64,000 bases of DNA from Membranipora membranacea (taxonomy: Eukaryota > Bryozoa > Gymnolaemata > Cheilostomatida > Membraniporidae): contig OU612069.1 in the NCBI GenBank assembly GCA_914767715.1, positions 9,233,387-9,297,386 on the forward strand, in the 5' to 3' direction. How positions within the stretch are numbered: position 1 is the stretch's first letter; every line of letters begins with the position of its first letter. The notes beneath the pieces are model-generated. The model had not been told where the DNA came from. It saw nothing but the letters and a program-made list of their open reading frames with translations, and made no database searches. Below, in pieces: positions 12,101-22,237 of the stretch. The position numbers were made by a program, and so were the translations under genes.

Positions 12101-13604
12101 AGCAAGCGTTTAAAAATTGAAAGGTTATCAAGCAGTGGACTCTTTGCAAATATATATTTGTCATTAGATCTATCGTTAATTTTCTGCGGTCAAGGTCCAA
12201 TCTTTGGTACGTGGGAGATGGTATAATTTCTGATAATACCGTGCTTTTCTCCTTGGATTGCAGGATAAACTCACAGTCTGATTACTTGAACAACCCCCAC
12301 ATACTTATTGAGCTGAGTGTTGACACAGACTCGCCTCATGTGAATATTGGCATGATGCCTAGATTCAAATGCAGTACATATTACCTTTGTCCAAAATTTT
12401 CTCAATCTAGCAAGCTATTGTAGCAAAGAATGGACAGAGAGATGATGAAAGTATTTCACTACATGAGACAGGTTGACCAAGATTTCAAGCATATTGTGTC
12501 CCAAGCTGAATCACACATCAGTCAAGTTGAAAAAGTGAGTTGATGATCAAGTTACAGCAGTAACAGTGTAAAAAGTGCAGTAGATGGGTAGATTATCTAG
12601 TTTAGCTAGTTTTAGTAGCCTAATGTTAGCTAGCCGACTTGCTAATGGTTGGACGGCGTATCAAGTTAAGAGGATGAGTAAATTATCATCCATAATTTAC
12701 ACTACTACTTCAAGTCTGTGCAAAGAGGCTAAATTTTCCTGCTGCAAATACTGTGCTGCTGTGCTACTGGTTGTATAGCAAAAAAGTTAACCATACCCAT
12801 TTCTTGTTTTACCTTGAGCCCTTTAGCTCGGTTGTGGATTGGTTTTGTACCAGAAAAAAACAACATTGACAAAATGTGAATCTTTTCTAGGTGTCAGTTG
12901 TCCCTCTTTACATTGATATAAATATCTTGGAGTTGCTAGATGTATCTGGTGAGTGATTCAGCATGATCATCTATGTCTCAATGTCTTTATTGGGTTCAAA
13001 AGCTCAGTAGAAATATATAAAAAGTACTGAATGTATGTACAGCAACCTGGTATTGAATAATGATATGTTATCAGATAATAAGAATTGAAAGAATAAACAT
13101 CTATATATTTATTGAAACAAATCAAAATTCTGGTCATTGTGGCTGGGCTGATTCGGAAAAATGAAAGAATAAAGTATCTCAGGTTTTTTCTTCATTTTCC
13201 CTCCACTAATATATCAAAGGCCGATTCTATTTTTAATGGCCAATTCTATTTTAGCCACCCTCGGACAGAAAGTTCTTCAGTATCGTAGATCATCTAGCCA
13301 GCTGTTTCAGCGGGTAAGTTTCCTGATGATGTATAAGTAACAAAGTGAAAACGTTTTCATGTGTACTGTTGAGGCAAAAATCACAAAGCTCAACGAAAGC
13401 TGATATAATGTCTTAAACATTTTCATTGTTTTGGGTGTGCCCCAAGATTCCAACTATGAAACCACAGGTAATGCTCAATGATTTAACAGAACCAGGTCAC
13501 TGAGAGAACAGAAAATTGCTCCAGCCCAAGGAATAAATACAAGTGCTAGCCTACAGCAAGTTTGGTCAATTCTTAACTTATTCAAACCCCTAGCTTTTTC
13601 CTGA
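9116..13604 (+). CDS. Unidentified spliced gene, copy A (tentative model)
   Basis: Several open blocks with good splice sites suggest one gene of unknown function. Possible first exon: from ATG 9116, open to about 9212 or the stop near 9240. Next is 10041-10167 (donor GTGAGT). Block 11896-12087 is a basic segment that differs between copies by two silent changes and one replacement. Then come 12424-12534 (its ATG at 12430 could also be a start), 12891-12948 and 13255-13313, which join in perfect phase and look helical. A 21-base microexon (13447-13467) and a last exon (13557-13604) would close the frame, overlapping the BED gene's last exon on the other strand by 23 bases. Alternatively the gene ends just after 13313, with the AATAAA at 13533. 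How 10041-10167 joins 11896 is unresolved. The three exons 12424-13313 are the best supported. I recognise no domain. Confidence 0.45.
9765..9999. mobile_element. MITE with GGTCTTTCAATTAGAAA ends, copy A
   Basis: Ends are inverted copies of each other: G-run then TCTTTCAATTAGAAAAAG at left, CTTTCTAATTGAAAGACC then a C-run at right. The same motif recurs inside. Present in both copies; a related partial element lies at about 27890-28012 in an MCMDC2 intron. Confidence 0.7.
13533..13538 (+). terminator. Possible poly(A) signal for the unidentified plus-strand gene
   Basis: AATAAA lies 220 bases after the exon ending at 13313. If used, the gene would end by reading into the intron (stop within ten codons) rather than with the exons proposed at 13447 and 13557. 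Confidence 0.25.
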
Positions 13605-16600
13605 CGGCACTCAATGTTTCTTGTTCTCGCTGATTGATCAAGTGAAGGCATCTGTTATGTTCCTCGATTTCACTATTTCTGGAGGTAACTATTGTTTGAA
13701 GCCTGTTGACAAGCTGTGATAGATTGCACTGATCTAAATCTACTGGTGCCGCTGATCTCTTGGGCGGTTGTACTCTGGTCTGAGCGGGCGACTAAAACGA
13801 GAAAAACGATAGTGATCAGAATAAATATTTAAAAAGTATAGGTAATGCTTAGGTTTAATGCTTTTGTCGGGTAATTCATGCAGATAGGCTACTGTACTTA
13901 TATCAACCCATACTGGCACATTATGAAGTTCTTGTGGACTTCGAAATTTAATTGCAACATGCCCATATAGTCCCACACAATTGGCTTAAATTGCACCAAG
14001 CGTATTGGAAGCATATTCCAAAAATACATCAATTTGTGGTTATGGGCACGAGAGTTGTCTACCCAGAAAATACAAGAAAACAACTCTCAACTGGCTATTC
14101 GCTATTTTGATAAATGCCAAGAGCCTTTGATTCATGAAAACAAGGAGAATGCCAACCACATATACCATTGACAGTTTCAGGATGTGCATCCGGACCACAC
14201 ATAGACAATTTATCCAGTTTTGGATGGTTTACCCTCCCCCACTGAGGTTAATTCTATATCAGTGGTTTCCCCCTTCTCAAATTACTGTAGCATTCCCTAT
14301 TTTTCAGTGTTCTGACCTTGGTGATTGCCCGAAGGTCAAATGGAATGTTTCCTTATCAACAACCAAAGTCTTCAAGCCTCAAACATGTTTGTAGATCTCT
14401 GCTCACTAGGTTTTCATTGGCATATATCTTAAAACTGACCTGGGAATTCTACAGAATAGTATAGACATTGACAGTCTTATTGATATCAATAGTAGTTCAA
14501 GTGCTCTAACTGTGTCGGGATAGCTGGTAGTAGCATTTCATTATCAACGGCTTTCCCACCTTAGTGGTTGATAACTTAATACAACTATCAGCTATCCCGA
14601 CACAGTTTGAGTGCCTAAACTTTGGCAATGTGTGTGTGTACCATAGAGGGATGCATGTCGTCTGTCTCAGGATCTCTGGGTCGCTTCTGTGCTCGAGCCG
14701 TTCTACTCCAGTCAGTAACCAGCTCATCGTTGGGTTCTAGATTGTCCGTATGATTTGAATTGTCCTTGGACGTTGATGCTACTGTCTTGGCCTCTTTTAG
14801 CTACCAAAGAATGTATCATCAATGAACTCACTTGGTTTTAATTGTCATGTAGATATGTTGACACTACATGACTGGCAAAAGGCAACTAGTGGTAGTGTAA
14901 AATAATTCAAGGAGTTGGTACTTGTAGGTCCTGGCTTGAATACCCTGATGCTATAGTGTCAGCCATAGACTTAATATACTATAGTATGTCTATGGTGTCA
15001 GCTAGTAGTTTTGCCTAAAGAACATGCATCACTATGGACATGTCCACACAAGTTGAGTGTTGGTGTTGAGTGATAAGTAACCTTCTTATCTGATTTGTGC
15101 AAATTGAAGTTGGTATGTGTTGTAGTTCTCTGCAAACATCAACTGCCGGGACTAAGATAGATCTCATATGATCTGCTTTGCCAACTCGATCTAAGCTAAA
15201 GATTTATTTTGCTCTATGAGAAGCCTGTAATTGGTTGGATTCATGTCACTATGTCTAAGCTAAGGTCAAGTACTTGGAAATGGACCTGAAAATGGACATA
15301 GACCTAAAAATGGAATCACTCTCTTCTGCTTGCTGTCTCCTCGGGAAAATTAAATGCAGACTAAATGTAAAATCTGTTCTCTACCTTCAATGAAGCTAGC
15401 CAAGACTCATCGTAATAGTTCACTTGTTCTTCCTGTTTGATGCCAGTAGAATAGTCTTCTGATTGGTCTACATTCGATTCTTCATCTGCAACAATTATTT
15501 ATACAAATTACATGTGAGTTTTGTTCAAACACAGGATAAGAAGTAAAAGAAGACAACTCCGCTTTTGCCCGTACAAATTGATGAGTGTTATCATTGAGTT
15601 ATCTATCTGATCAATCCTCTTCTTGATTTCGAGATCGCAAGAGTTGACAAGCTTCATTCCCCACCCCCCCCCACATCGAACAATGTTTGTCAAGACAGGC
15701 TAGAAAAGAAGGTAGCTCAGTTCGGCACTGGGCGTCTAAACCTGCAGCAGTCAAATTACTCCTAGGGTCTGTTTGGTCCCCAGGCGCGCTCCGGCCTGCT
15801 TACCAACTGAGAGTAAGTTGGCGTAGCAATTATGGTCTCACCCTAAAGGCAACCAGTATTTTTCCATCCCTTTTTAGCGGGAGATATTACCACATGGCTT
15901 GACAAATCTACTGCCTGCATGGCATGATGGATGTGCACTTGTGATAACAAATATTAGGAATTATTCCCCACTGGTATTCAAGAGCATTATGCGTGAGTTT
16001 TCATTATGGTCCAGCAGTGATGGTCATTTGGCTAGTCACCAACTTTTTTGCAGTTTGTTTGAGTTTTAGTTTAAAGAAATTGATTTCATTTGACCGTTGC
16101 CACACTACATGGGGGTAGCAGCATTTGATTGCTTTTCGTAAACGCGTAGGTCGCCTAAGGATGTACTGTATTCAACCTCTACCACGAGCGATACATCATC
16201 TCAATACTGATACACTTTAGAATAGGTCTAAAACAATACAATATACGCTGGTAGCATCAAGTTCAAAATTCTAATTGTAGCCCGCTCATTGACAGGAAAT
16301 GATCGGGCAGATAAAAAGAACACTTCAAGGTAGGGTAGTACGCCTAACTTCAAGATTCTTACAACAAGGAATCTGCAGGCAAAAAATATTCATTTTTTAC
16401 ATAGGTCTACCAGACACAAATGAATGCATTGTTGTAAAAGAGTTATTGAAAAATGCTCAGATGTGTGGCTTTATCTCTAAAGTAATCAACTAATACTGAG
16501 TTGAATAGTGATTTAATTAAAGATAAATAATCAACAGAGGAATAAACAGGAATAACTTTTAATTAGCTTTCGCTCAGCAACTGGTTAACGCTGTGTCTAA

Positions 16601-19600
16601 CTTCGGTATATATTTAGGTAGAACTTTGTGTCTAAATTTGCGCCTAGCTTTGCGTATAACTTAGCGCCTAGCTTTTCGTATAGCTTTACGTCTAGCTTTG
16701 CGTCTCGCTTTGCGTCTAGCTTTGCGTCTCGCTTTGCGTCTAGCTTTGCGACTAACCAGGCTAGTTTTCAGGCGAGGCTGTAAGGATCAAGCCGTGTATA
16801 TGAAAACACTCAAATGATTCAGCTTTCAGAAAAATATGATTGTAACTGTGGCAGCATCAAACTTTTAGATTAAGGGTGGTTTCAGCTCTAAAACTTGGTT
16901 TGGATAGCTGGTAGTAGCCACTTTGGGTTGGGAAAGTGGTTGGTAATGAATGCTACTACCAGCTATCCCGACAATGTTTAAATACTTTGTTTGAGGCTGC
17001 TCTTTTGTATCACATCTTATTCTCCATATTTTATTCTATCATGTGAGCGATTTTCAGCTTTAGAATCCAAATATTCAGGAAGTTATGGCCTCTCAAACTT
17101 CCAGGGTGATTGCCTTCAATCGGTATTGGGAATAAGCGGATGTTTCCCCTGGGGTATGTCACAACCATAGACATGTGACACAGACATTATGAGTTATTAG
17201 TTAATACACTAATAATCACAAAGATGATGATCAAAATTCAGACCTGGGTGGGAATCGTACCCAGGGTCCCCATACCTAGAGGCAACAACGCTACCATCAC
17301 GCCACTTGGACCAACTAGGTTAGCTGGTTGTGACGTACGCTAGGGATTGCCGGCTGATTCTTACTGCCGATAAACTGCCATTACCTTGGAAGTTTGAGAG
17401 GCCATAACTTCCTCAATATTTGGATTTTAAAGCTGAAAATCGCTCACATGATAGAATAAAATATGGAAAATGAGATCTGATACAAAAGAGCAGCCTCAAA
17501 CAAAGTCTTTAAGCGCTTAAAATAGGTTTATGGTTACAGTACCTGTGATGTCATGTACAGTTCTATCACCTGTGTCACTTGTGCTGCCATGTCTGCTGCT
17601 GTCAATACTGAAGGGTGGCACAGTGCTAACAGGTGCCCCTGACAATGACACGCCGCTGTGAGCTGCTGAATGGTAATCTAGTAATGAAAAACAGATCAAT
17701 CGATTTGGCAGCCGGCCTTTGCAATGTGAACTGTTGTGGAAGTTAGAATTAAACAGTATTATCAAGTTCAAAAACACTATTAGCACCATTATAAATAGGC
17801 AGGGAGAATGTAGGTGCCAATGGTGTCCCTGATGTAGGTGCCAATCTATGTTGCCACATATTTCAAAAATTTAAAAAGCAGCCGTAGATACAACCATCTG
17901 GATTGTATTGAGGGAGGATTGTGCTGCATATCCACTCGTCCATGGAGTTTGCTCCGAAAACACTTACCCAAATTTAACAAACACCAAAATAATTTTTGCT
18001 ATCCTAAGCCGTTTATGAGATACAACGGAATTTACAAGCTTTGGCATAAATAGTAGGTTTCATCATTGGAGACCAGCATGTGTATGAAGTGTGTATATGG
18101 GGCCAATTTGACCAAAGAAAATGTGCCCACCCCCAATTAAAGAATTAAATTGAGGCGGGTCACTTCCCATCTCTGCATATAAATAGATAGGAGTAAGTGA
18201 TAGCGAGCTATGTTAGTTTTTCTAGTTCGAGGGTGATTAAATTTTGGCTAGTACCAATTGTTAGCCAGCTATGGTTGAGGTTGGACAGCGAGGAAATGTT
18301 GGCTAGCATAAATTTCACTAATTCAAACGTTTCCTCTCACGATTGTTTTTTTGCTCTAGGTGACTATCTCTGCATAAATAGATTCATGTGTTAACGTTCA
18401 GAGACACACACTGTTAAATTGATGCGATAATGACAGTAATGCCAATAATGTTATTACGATGTGTTTTGGACTTACTCGTTGGTTTGCCAAAAGAAGGAGG
18501 GATAACAAGGTTGTAAGCGTGCCTTCTCTGGTAGTCATCCATCAACTGAATTGTTCCTGGATGTGTGCTCTGTAAGAACAAACAAGAACTGTTATGGCTG
18601 GAAATCAATTTATGATGTATTTGGTGCCAAAATACATACCCCGATGTGAAATGAGTCTGGGTCTGTCTGAGACATTATCTGGAAAGTTTCCTGAGCATCA
18701 GACTTTCCAGATACTGTCCGAGGCAGTCCAGACTGAGTTTTTTATTCCTGGGATTATGTCATTTTCATGTTCACATTGACAGGGATGGCTATCTGTGTTG
18801 GCTGTCTAGGATAATGTGGACCAGCCATAATAGCCATAATAGTAGCTAGCAAAGCTGTGGCTGGATCGCTAGAAATCTGGATATTCGGTAATTGAGATAA
18901 TAGGAATCGATCCATTTTTTTATAATGCAGCGCTGACAGTGACTAGAGTGTGCGGCTAGTTACGCCCGACCCCTCATTTTGAAAAAGCGGTACTTATTGC
19001 AAGCTAATTTTACTCATCCTCTTATTCATTACATAAGCACTCGCCTTACCGAGCTAAAATTGGTGCTTACTTGCTGTTTGCGAAGAAACAGAAGATTGGG
19101 CTGCCCCTAAAGAGGGTTGCAAGGTGCCCTAAATCCTCATACTGAGAATGTGATACATCCTAGAAAACTAGAATGCATCCTAGAGGTAAAGCCATGGTGG
19201 GCCTCCTAATCGTGGGTGTGCAGCGAGCTGCCAAAACTGAACTGGCACTAATCCGCCATTGGCAGTGACACTTTGATCTAAGCTAATAGGCCGAGGGTGC
19301 TTACTGTGTTAATGTGTTAATGTCAACTTAGTGATATTTAGCTGTAGCTAGTATTTTCTCCTCTAGAGTAAATCACTGAAAGTAATGTGCAGTGCAGGCT
19401 TTGGACAATGCTTTGCATATGCTTCAAAATGAAACAGATGCTTTTTGTCTACTTTATTGTAGCCTGTTACAGGTACTGGAAAATCTTAGGGCAAATAGTG
19501 ATTGACAAGATTCAATCAAATTGAATAGTGTCAAAATAATCTGACAACTGACATTTTTCCTGTATAAAGATACACAACAATTATCATGACTAGTATTTGT

Positions 19601-20355
19601 CACCATTATGATTGATGGGATTGGAATACAAGTTGCACGTGTTAGTTCTTTTTAAATTAAATAGTGACAACAACAGCAACAATAGAGCATCGTAACAATA
19701 TCCCCACAATGCAACTCTTATCTGGAATTCCCGGAAAGGACGGGGCCATGTCAGGGAAATCTTTATTGCAGTTGCATTGTGGGATACCATAGAGAGGGGG
19801 ATGAAGATGTATCATGTTAACAAAGGATACAACAAGCTCAATTCTATTGATGAGCTGTAGTTGTAACTTCTAACGTAGATGAGCCTCTTTAGCTTTCAGG
19901 TCAGAATATAAGGAGTAGGAGGTGGCTCAGTTGGTTAGAGCGCTGTACCTTTAGTATGCGAATGTTGAAGGGCCTGGGTTCAAATCCCACTGTGGTCCAT
20001 CGACTACCGGGGTGTGGTGCGCCCCCAAGTTGGCTCCGACCTGCCTGCAAACAGAGAGCAACCTGGCGCAGATATAACAGCCTCACCACTATGATTTCGC
20101 TACCCATGCTTCGGGATGTGGCGTGTGACATTCTGATTTAAACTTTTCGTGATGATCCATGGCTAAATATTAGAAAGCAACCTTGACCTTGAGGTGTGAG
20201 CGAAGGTTAGATCTTGTTTTGTCACTGCATGCCACTTCTCTGCCACAGTGTAGGCATATACATCTGAAGTTACCAACTCTCCCATCCTCAGGAGGAAACT
20301 GAAAGTGCTCCAGATATTTGTGTATCGCAGGCATTACTCCACTGCTACGACCCAT
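13582..20355 (-). CDS. BED-type zinc-finger protein, 288 aa
   Basis: Six minus-strand exons join with consistent phases: 20355-20188, 18569-18476, 17677-17543, 15485-15385, 14800-14642 and 13791-13582. Residues about 8-60 form a BED finger: an aromatic-rich start (HKYLEHF), CLHCGRE, then SNLRSHLK at the end of exon 1 and STH at the start of exon 2. Splicing completes the C-x2-C and H-x4-H set, which is strong support for the model. The middle is Ser/Asp-rich and probably unfolded. Exon 4 holds IKQEE, a SUMO-type site. The last exon begins with a basic QPPKR patch and ends in a charged helix likely to be a coiled coil. BED fingers bind DNA in chromatin proteins and in domesticated hAT transposases; no transposase domain is present. 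The ATG at 20355 is the first in the exon; an upstream exon is possible. The last three exons are duplicated in copy B. Confidence 0.82.
14502..14614. mobile_element. Short palindromic MITE, copy A
   Basis: ACTGTGTCGGGATAGCTG at the left is answered by CAGCTATCCCGACACAGTT at the right, with about 70 bases between. It lies in the BED gene just past the donor of exon 5. The same family occurs at 16902-16972. Confidence 0.7.
15705..15870 (+). mobile_element. Degenerate tRNA-derived SINE, copy A
   Basis: Starts GGTAGCTCAGTTCGG, an A-box-like tRNA start, and its 3' half (GCTCCGGCCTGCTTACCAAC, then GTTGGCGTAGCA and GGTCTCACC) matches the SINE at 19916. Present in both copies, so old. Confidence 0.6.
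16625..16752 (+). repeat. Short tandem repeat, TAGCTTTGCGTC units
   Basis: About ten units of 12 bases (TAGCTTTGCGTC, with TCGCTTTGCGTC and other variants) follow one another in a BED-gene intron. The left side is more degenerate. Confidence 0.85.
16902..16972. mobile_element. Short palindromic element, same family as 14502-14614
   Basis: GGATAGCTGGTAGTAGC is answered by GCTACTACCAGCTATCC about 35 bases later. It lies directly before the fold-back element at 16979. Confidence 0.65.
16979..17512. mobile_element. Fold-back element with about 130-base arms and a tRNA-like core
   Basis: About 130 bases at 16980-17113 return as a near-perfect reverse complement at 17385-17512 (for example TTTGAGGCTGCTCTTTTGTA). 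The loop holds, on the minus strand, a tRNA-like stretch at about 17235-17320 with A-box-like TGGCGTGATGGTAGCG and B-box-like GGGTACGATTCCC. It lies in the BED gene intron just past the donor of exon 3. The tRNA-like part may be a nested SINE. Confidence 0.75.
19066..19291. repeat. Dispersed repeat, inverted with respect to 29952-30175
   Basis: About 220 bases match the reverse complement of 29952-30175 (for example AAGATTGGGCTGCCCCTAAA here, TTTAGGGGCAGCCCAATCTT there). No coding content seen. It lies in intron 1 of the BED gene. Confidence 0.75.
19700..19787. mobile_element. Small inverted-repeat element (CCCACAATGCAACT ends)
   Basis: CCCACAATGCAACT at the left and AGTTGCATTGTGGG at the right enclose about 60 bases. 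The same ends occur at 39246-39369 and, altered, at 22075-22201, so this is a MITE family. Confidence 0.65.
19916..20100 (+). mobile_element. tRNA-derived SINE with intact A and B boxes
   Basis: GGTGGCTCAGTTGGTTAGAG (A box) and GGGTTCAAATCCC (B box), followed by the family tail CCGACCTGCCTGCAAAC and GGCGCAGATATAACAGCCTC. It is the best-preserved copy in the window, inside intron 1 of the BED gene. The tRNA-like part lacks a proper acceptor stem, so it is not called a tRNA gene. Confidence 0.75.
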
Positions 20356-22237
20356 CACCAGATCTGCAATTCGACATCAAATATTTGTTCTGTCGGAAGA
20401 TTTTCGGATGTCTTTCAACAATAATTAAAATCTCTGACGGACTTTTTTCTTTTGTGAGAGGCCTGCTGTCTGCTTTGAAAATAAGTTTGTGATTTCTTTT
20501 GTTCTTAGCAATGTCTAATAATCCAGTACAACTTTTGTTTGCCAACTTTATAAGTCACATACAAAGATTTTGATGATGATTTGCTATTAACAGCAACTGG
20601 TCTTACTAGTGAACTGCAAGCTATCATGTCTAATCCTCTCACCTGTGCACCGCCAATGCAGGTAGAGTGGTGTTCTAGTGGTTAACCACGCAATGTATCC
20701 ATTTATCCACACTGCTCGTTGGGACTCAGTTCAATCAATTTATTCCAAGATCTGCACTAGTAGTATGAACTGAACACATAAATCCAAGCTTGATTGAGCG
20801 ATGCTTTGGTAAATACTTTACTTGCTGCAAGCTAGCCAAGTAATTGAACACTAGTTGGTAATCAAATCTAATTGGCCTTGGTATTCAACTCGCAAATCAC
20901 TGATGCATGCCAGCAAGGGCTGAAGGTTATTTGATTAGGCTTTTGTCCAAATGCAGCTTTAATCACCTACTGTATAGCCACTATAATTTGCTTATATCTG
21001 TTTGTGCTTGACTTTCTGGCGGTTGTTGGTTAGCGTTTCCAGTCCCCACATTATAGACAGGGAATGACAATATATTGATGGCAGAGAAAAATTGAAAATT
21101 ATTCCCATTCCAGCCCTCAAACTATTAAGAATATGTATATAATCATAATTAATTTGAAGAATTAGGGAATATGTGGTACCGCAGTTGATTATATTTGGTC
21201 ACTTATCTCTGCAACATTGTCACTATCAGCTTTATTGCCTGGGTGACTATAATGTATTTGCATCTGATCTGAGAGCTGTTACCATTCAGTTTCCTTTTCC
21301 TTCATAATAACACCAGAAGTACATTCTTCAAGATGTGACGGTGGCGGGATGCTGGTAGAGGCATTTCATTATAATCGATTATAATCGATATAATCTGCTA
21401 ACTGCAAATCATTGAACATACAATAGTTTTTCATTTTAATATAAGGTGTGAAAGAAATGTTGGCTGCAGGTCTAGTTAGGCGAATTTGGGGTTGACTCCA
21501 AGTTAGGCGAGCACTAAATTACATGGTTAGCTGAGTCTATAGAATTGAAGGCGCGTAAGTAAATGTTAGCTAGCCTTGAAGTTAGCAACTTTCAGCAAGT
21601 GCGAATGCGGACATTTCCTCCTGCAAATACAGTTCTCCTTGAGGGTGTTTGCAAGTATCCGCAACGGATGTTGCAAAATTTTTATCATTTGACATCAGCG
21701 GCTGTTATAAATCAATCCATCATCAAACAGATATGATATTGATATGGATTGGCGGTTTTGTCGCATTTATTTACGTCTTTGACAACCTAGGCAGAAAAGG
21801 GTCTTTTGAATTTTGATAATAGGCTACATACCTACGCACCTCTTTAATTTTAAATTCTAAAAGTAATCCCATTCACAGGTCACACAATGTGAAGATTAAT
21901 AACTAAAGACACACCTCACTCTTTTGTGCAGTTTTTAGTTATGTCGAAACTTAGAAAAAAACGTCGATAATACTAGTGTTTGAAATTTGACAAATGATTG
22001 TCCAGAATATACAAGTTTGACTCGTGTTTATTGTCTCTGTAGAGAGGCTAACTTGTTTGCAAGCTGCAATAGAGCATGCCGATAAGTTACCCATAATGCA
22101 ATATCATAAAATTCTGCGTGAGTTCAGGTTATTAATATGAGATTGGCCTGTAAGTTTAGGCAACGCCCATTCGAAGATGCATTATGGGAATATTGGCATC
22201 ATCCCCTATTAATACACACCTCTTGTTTTCTTTTCAG
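20356..22237. other. Spacer between divergent BED and MCMDC2 genes
   Basis: The BED gene starts leftward at 20355 and MCMDC2 reads rightward, so the missing first MCMDC2 exons and both promoters should lie here. I could not find an exon with the expected N-terminal MCMDC2 sequence ending in phase 0. A MITE ends at 22201. No TATA box can be chosen with confidence in this AT-rich sequence. Confidence 0.45.
22075..22201. mobile_element. Small inverted-repeat element (CCCATAATGCA ends)
   Basis: ATGCCGATAAGTTACCCATAATGCA is answered, imperfectly, by TGCATTATGGGAATATTGGCAT. Ends just 36 bases before the MCMDC2 exon at 22238. Confidence 0.55.

Larger units (their letters stand above)
1..16394. repeat. 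Direct segmental duplication, copy A
   Basis: Base 1 aligns with 46626 and base 16394 with 64000, in the same orientation and almost without a break. Both ends are cut by the window, so the true length is unknown. Copy A alone has a SINE fragment (161-339), a MITE (1964-2254) and a tandem duplication of the sequence starting near 7069 (second unit starts near 8222). It lacks the 2.6-kb block that copy B has at about 52719-55332. Differences by eye are frequent over the first 8.7 kb and rare from about 9 to 16 kb. It carries TRIM-like 3' exons, a tentative unnamed gene and the 3' exons of the BED gene. Confidence 0.97.

Noticed and set aside
12211-12423. 70-codon ORF before the exon at 12424
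   Set aside because: Replacement changes (Gly to Val, Cys to Arg) outnumber silent ones between copies and its stop lies directly before the better exon.
17235-17320. Possible tRNA gene on the minus strand
   Set aside because: A- and B-box-like motifs are present, but no acceptor stem or clear anticodon arm can be paired; it sits in a fold-back element and is better read as a SINE-type sequence.
21250-21330. Candidate N-terminal MCMDC2 exon (DYNVFASDLRAV)
   Set aside because: Only a few residues resemble the human N-terminal region, and no donor or acceptor pair gives a phase-0 join to 22238.
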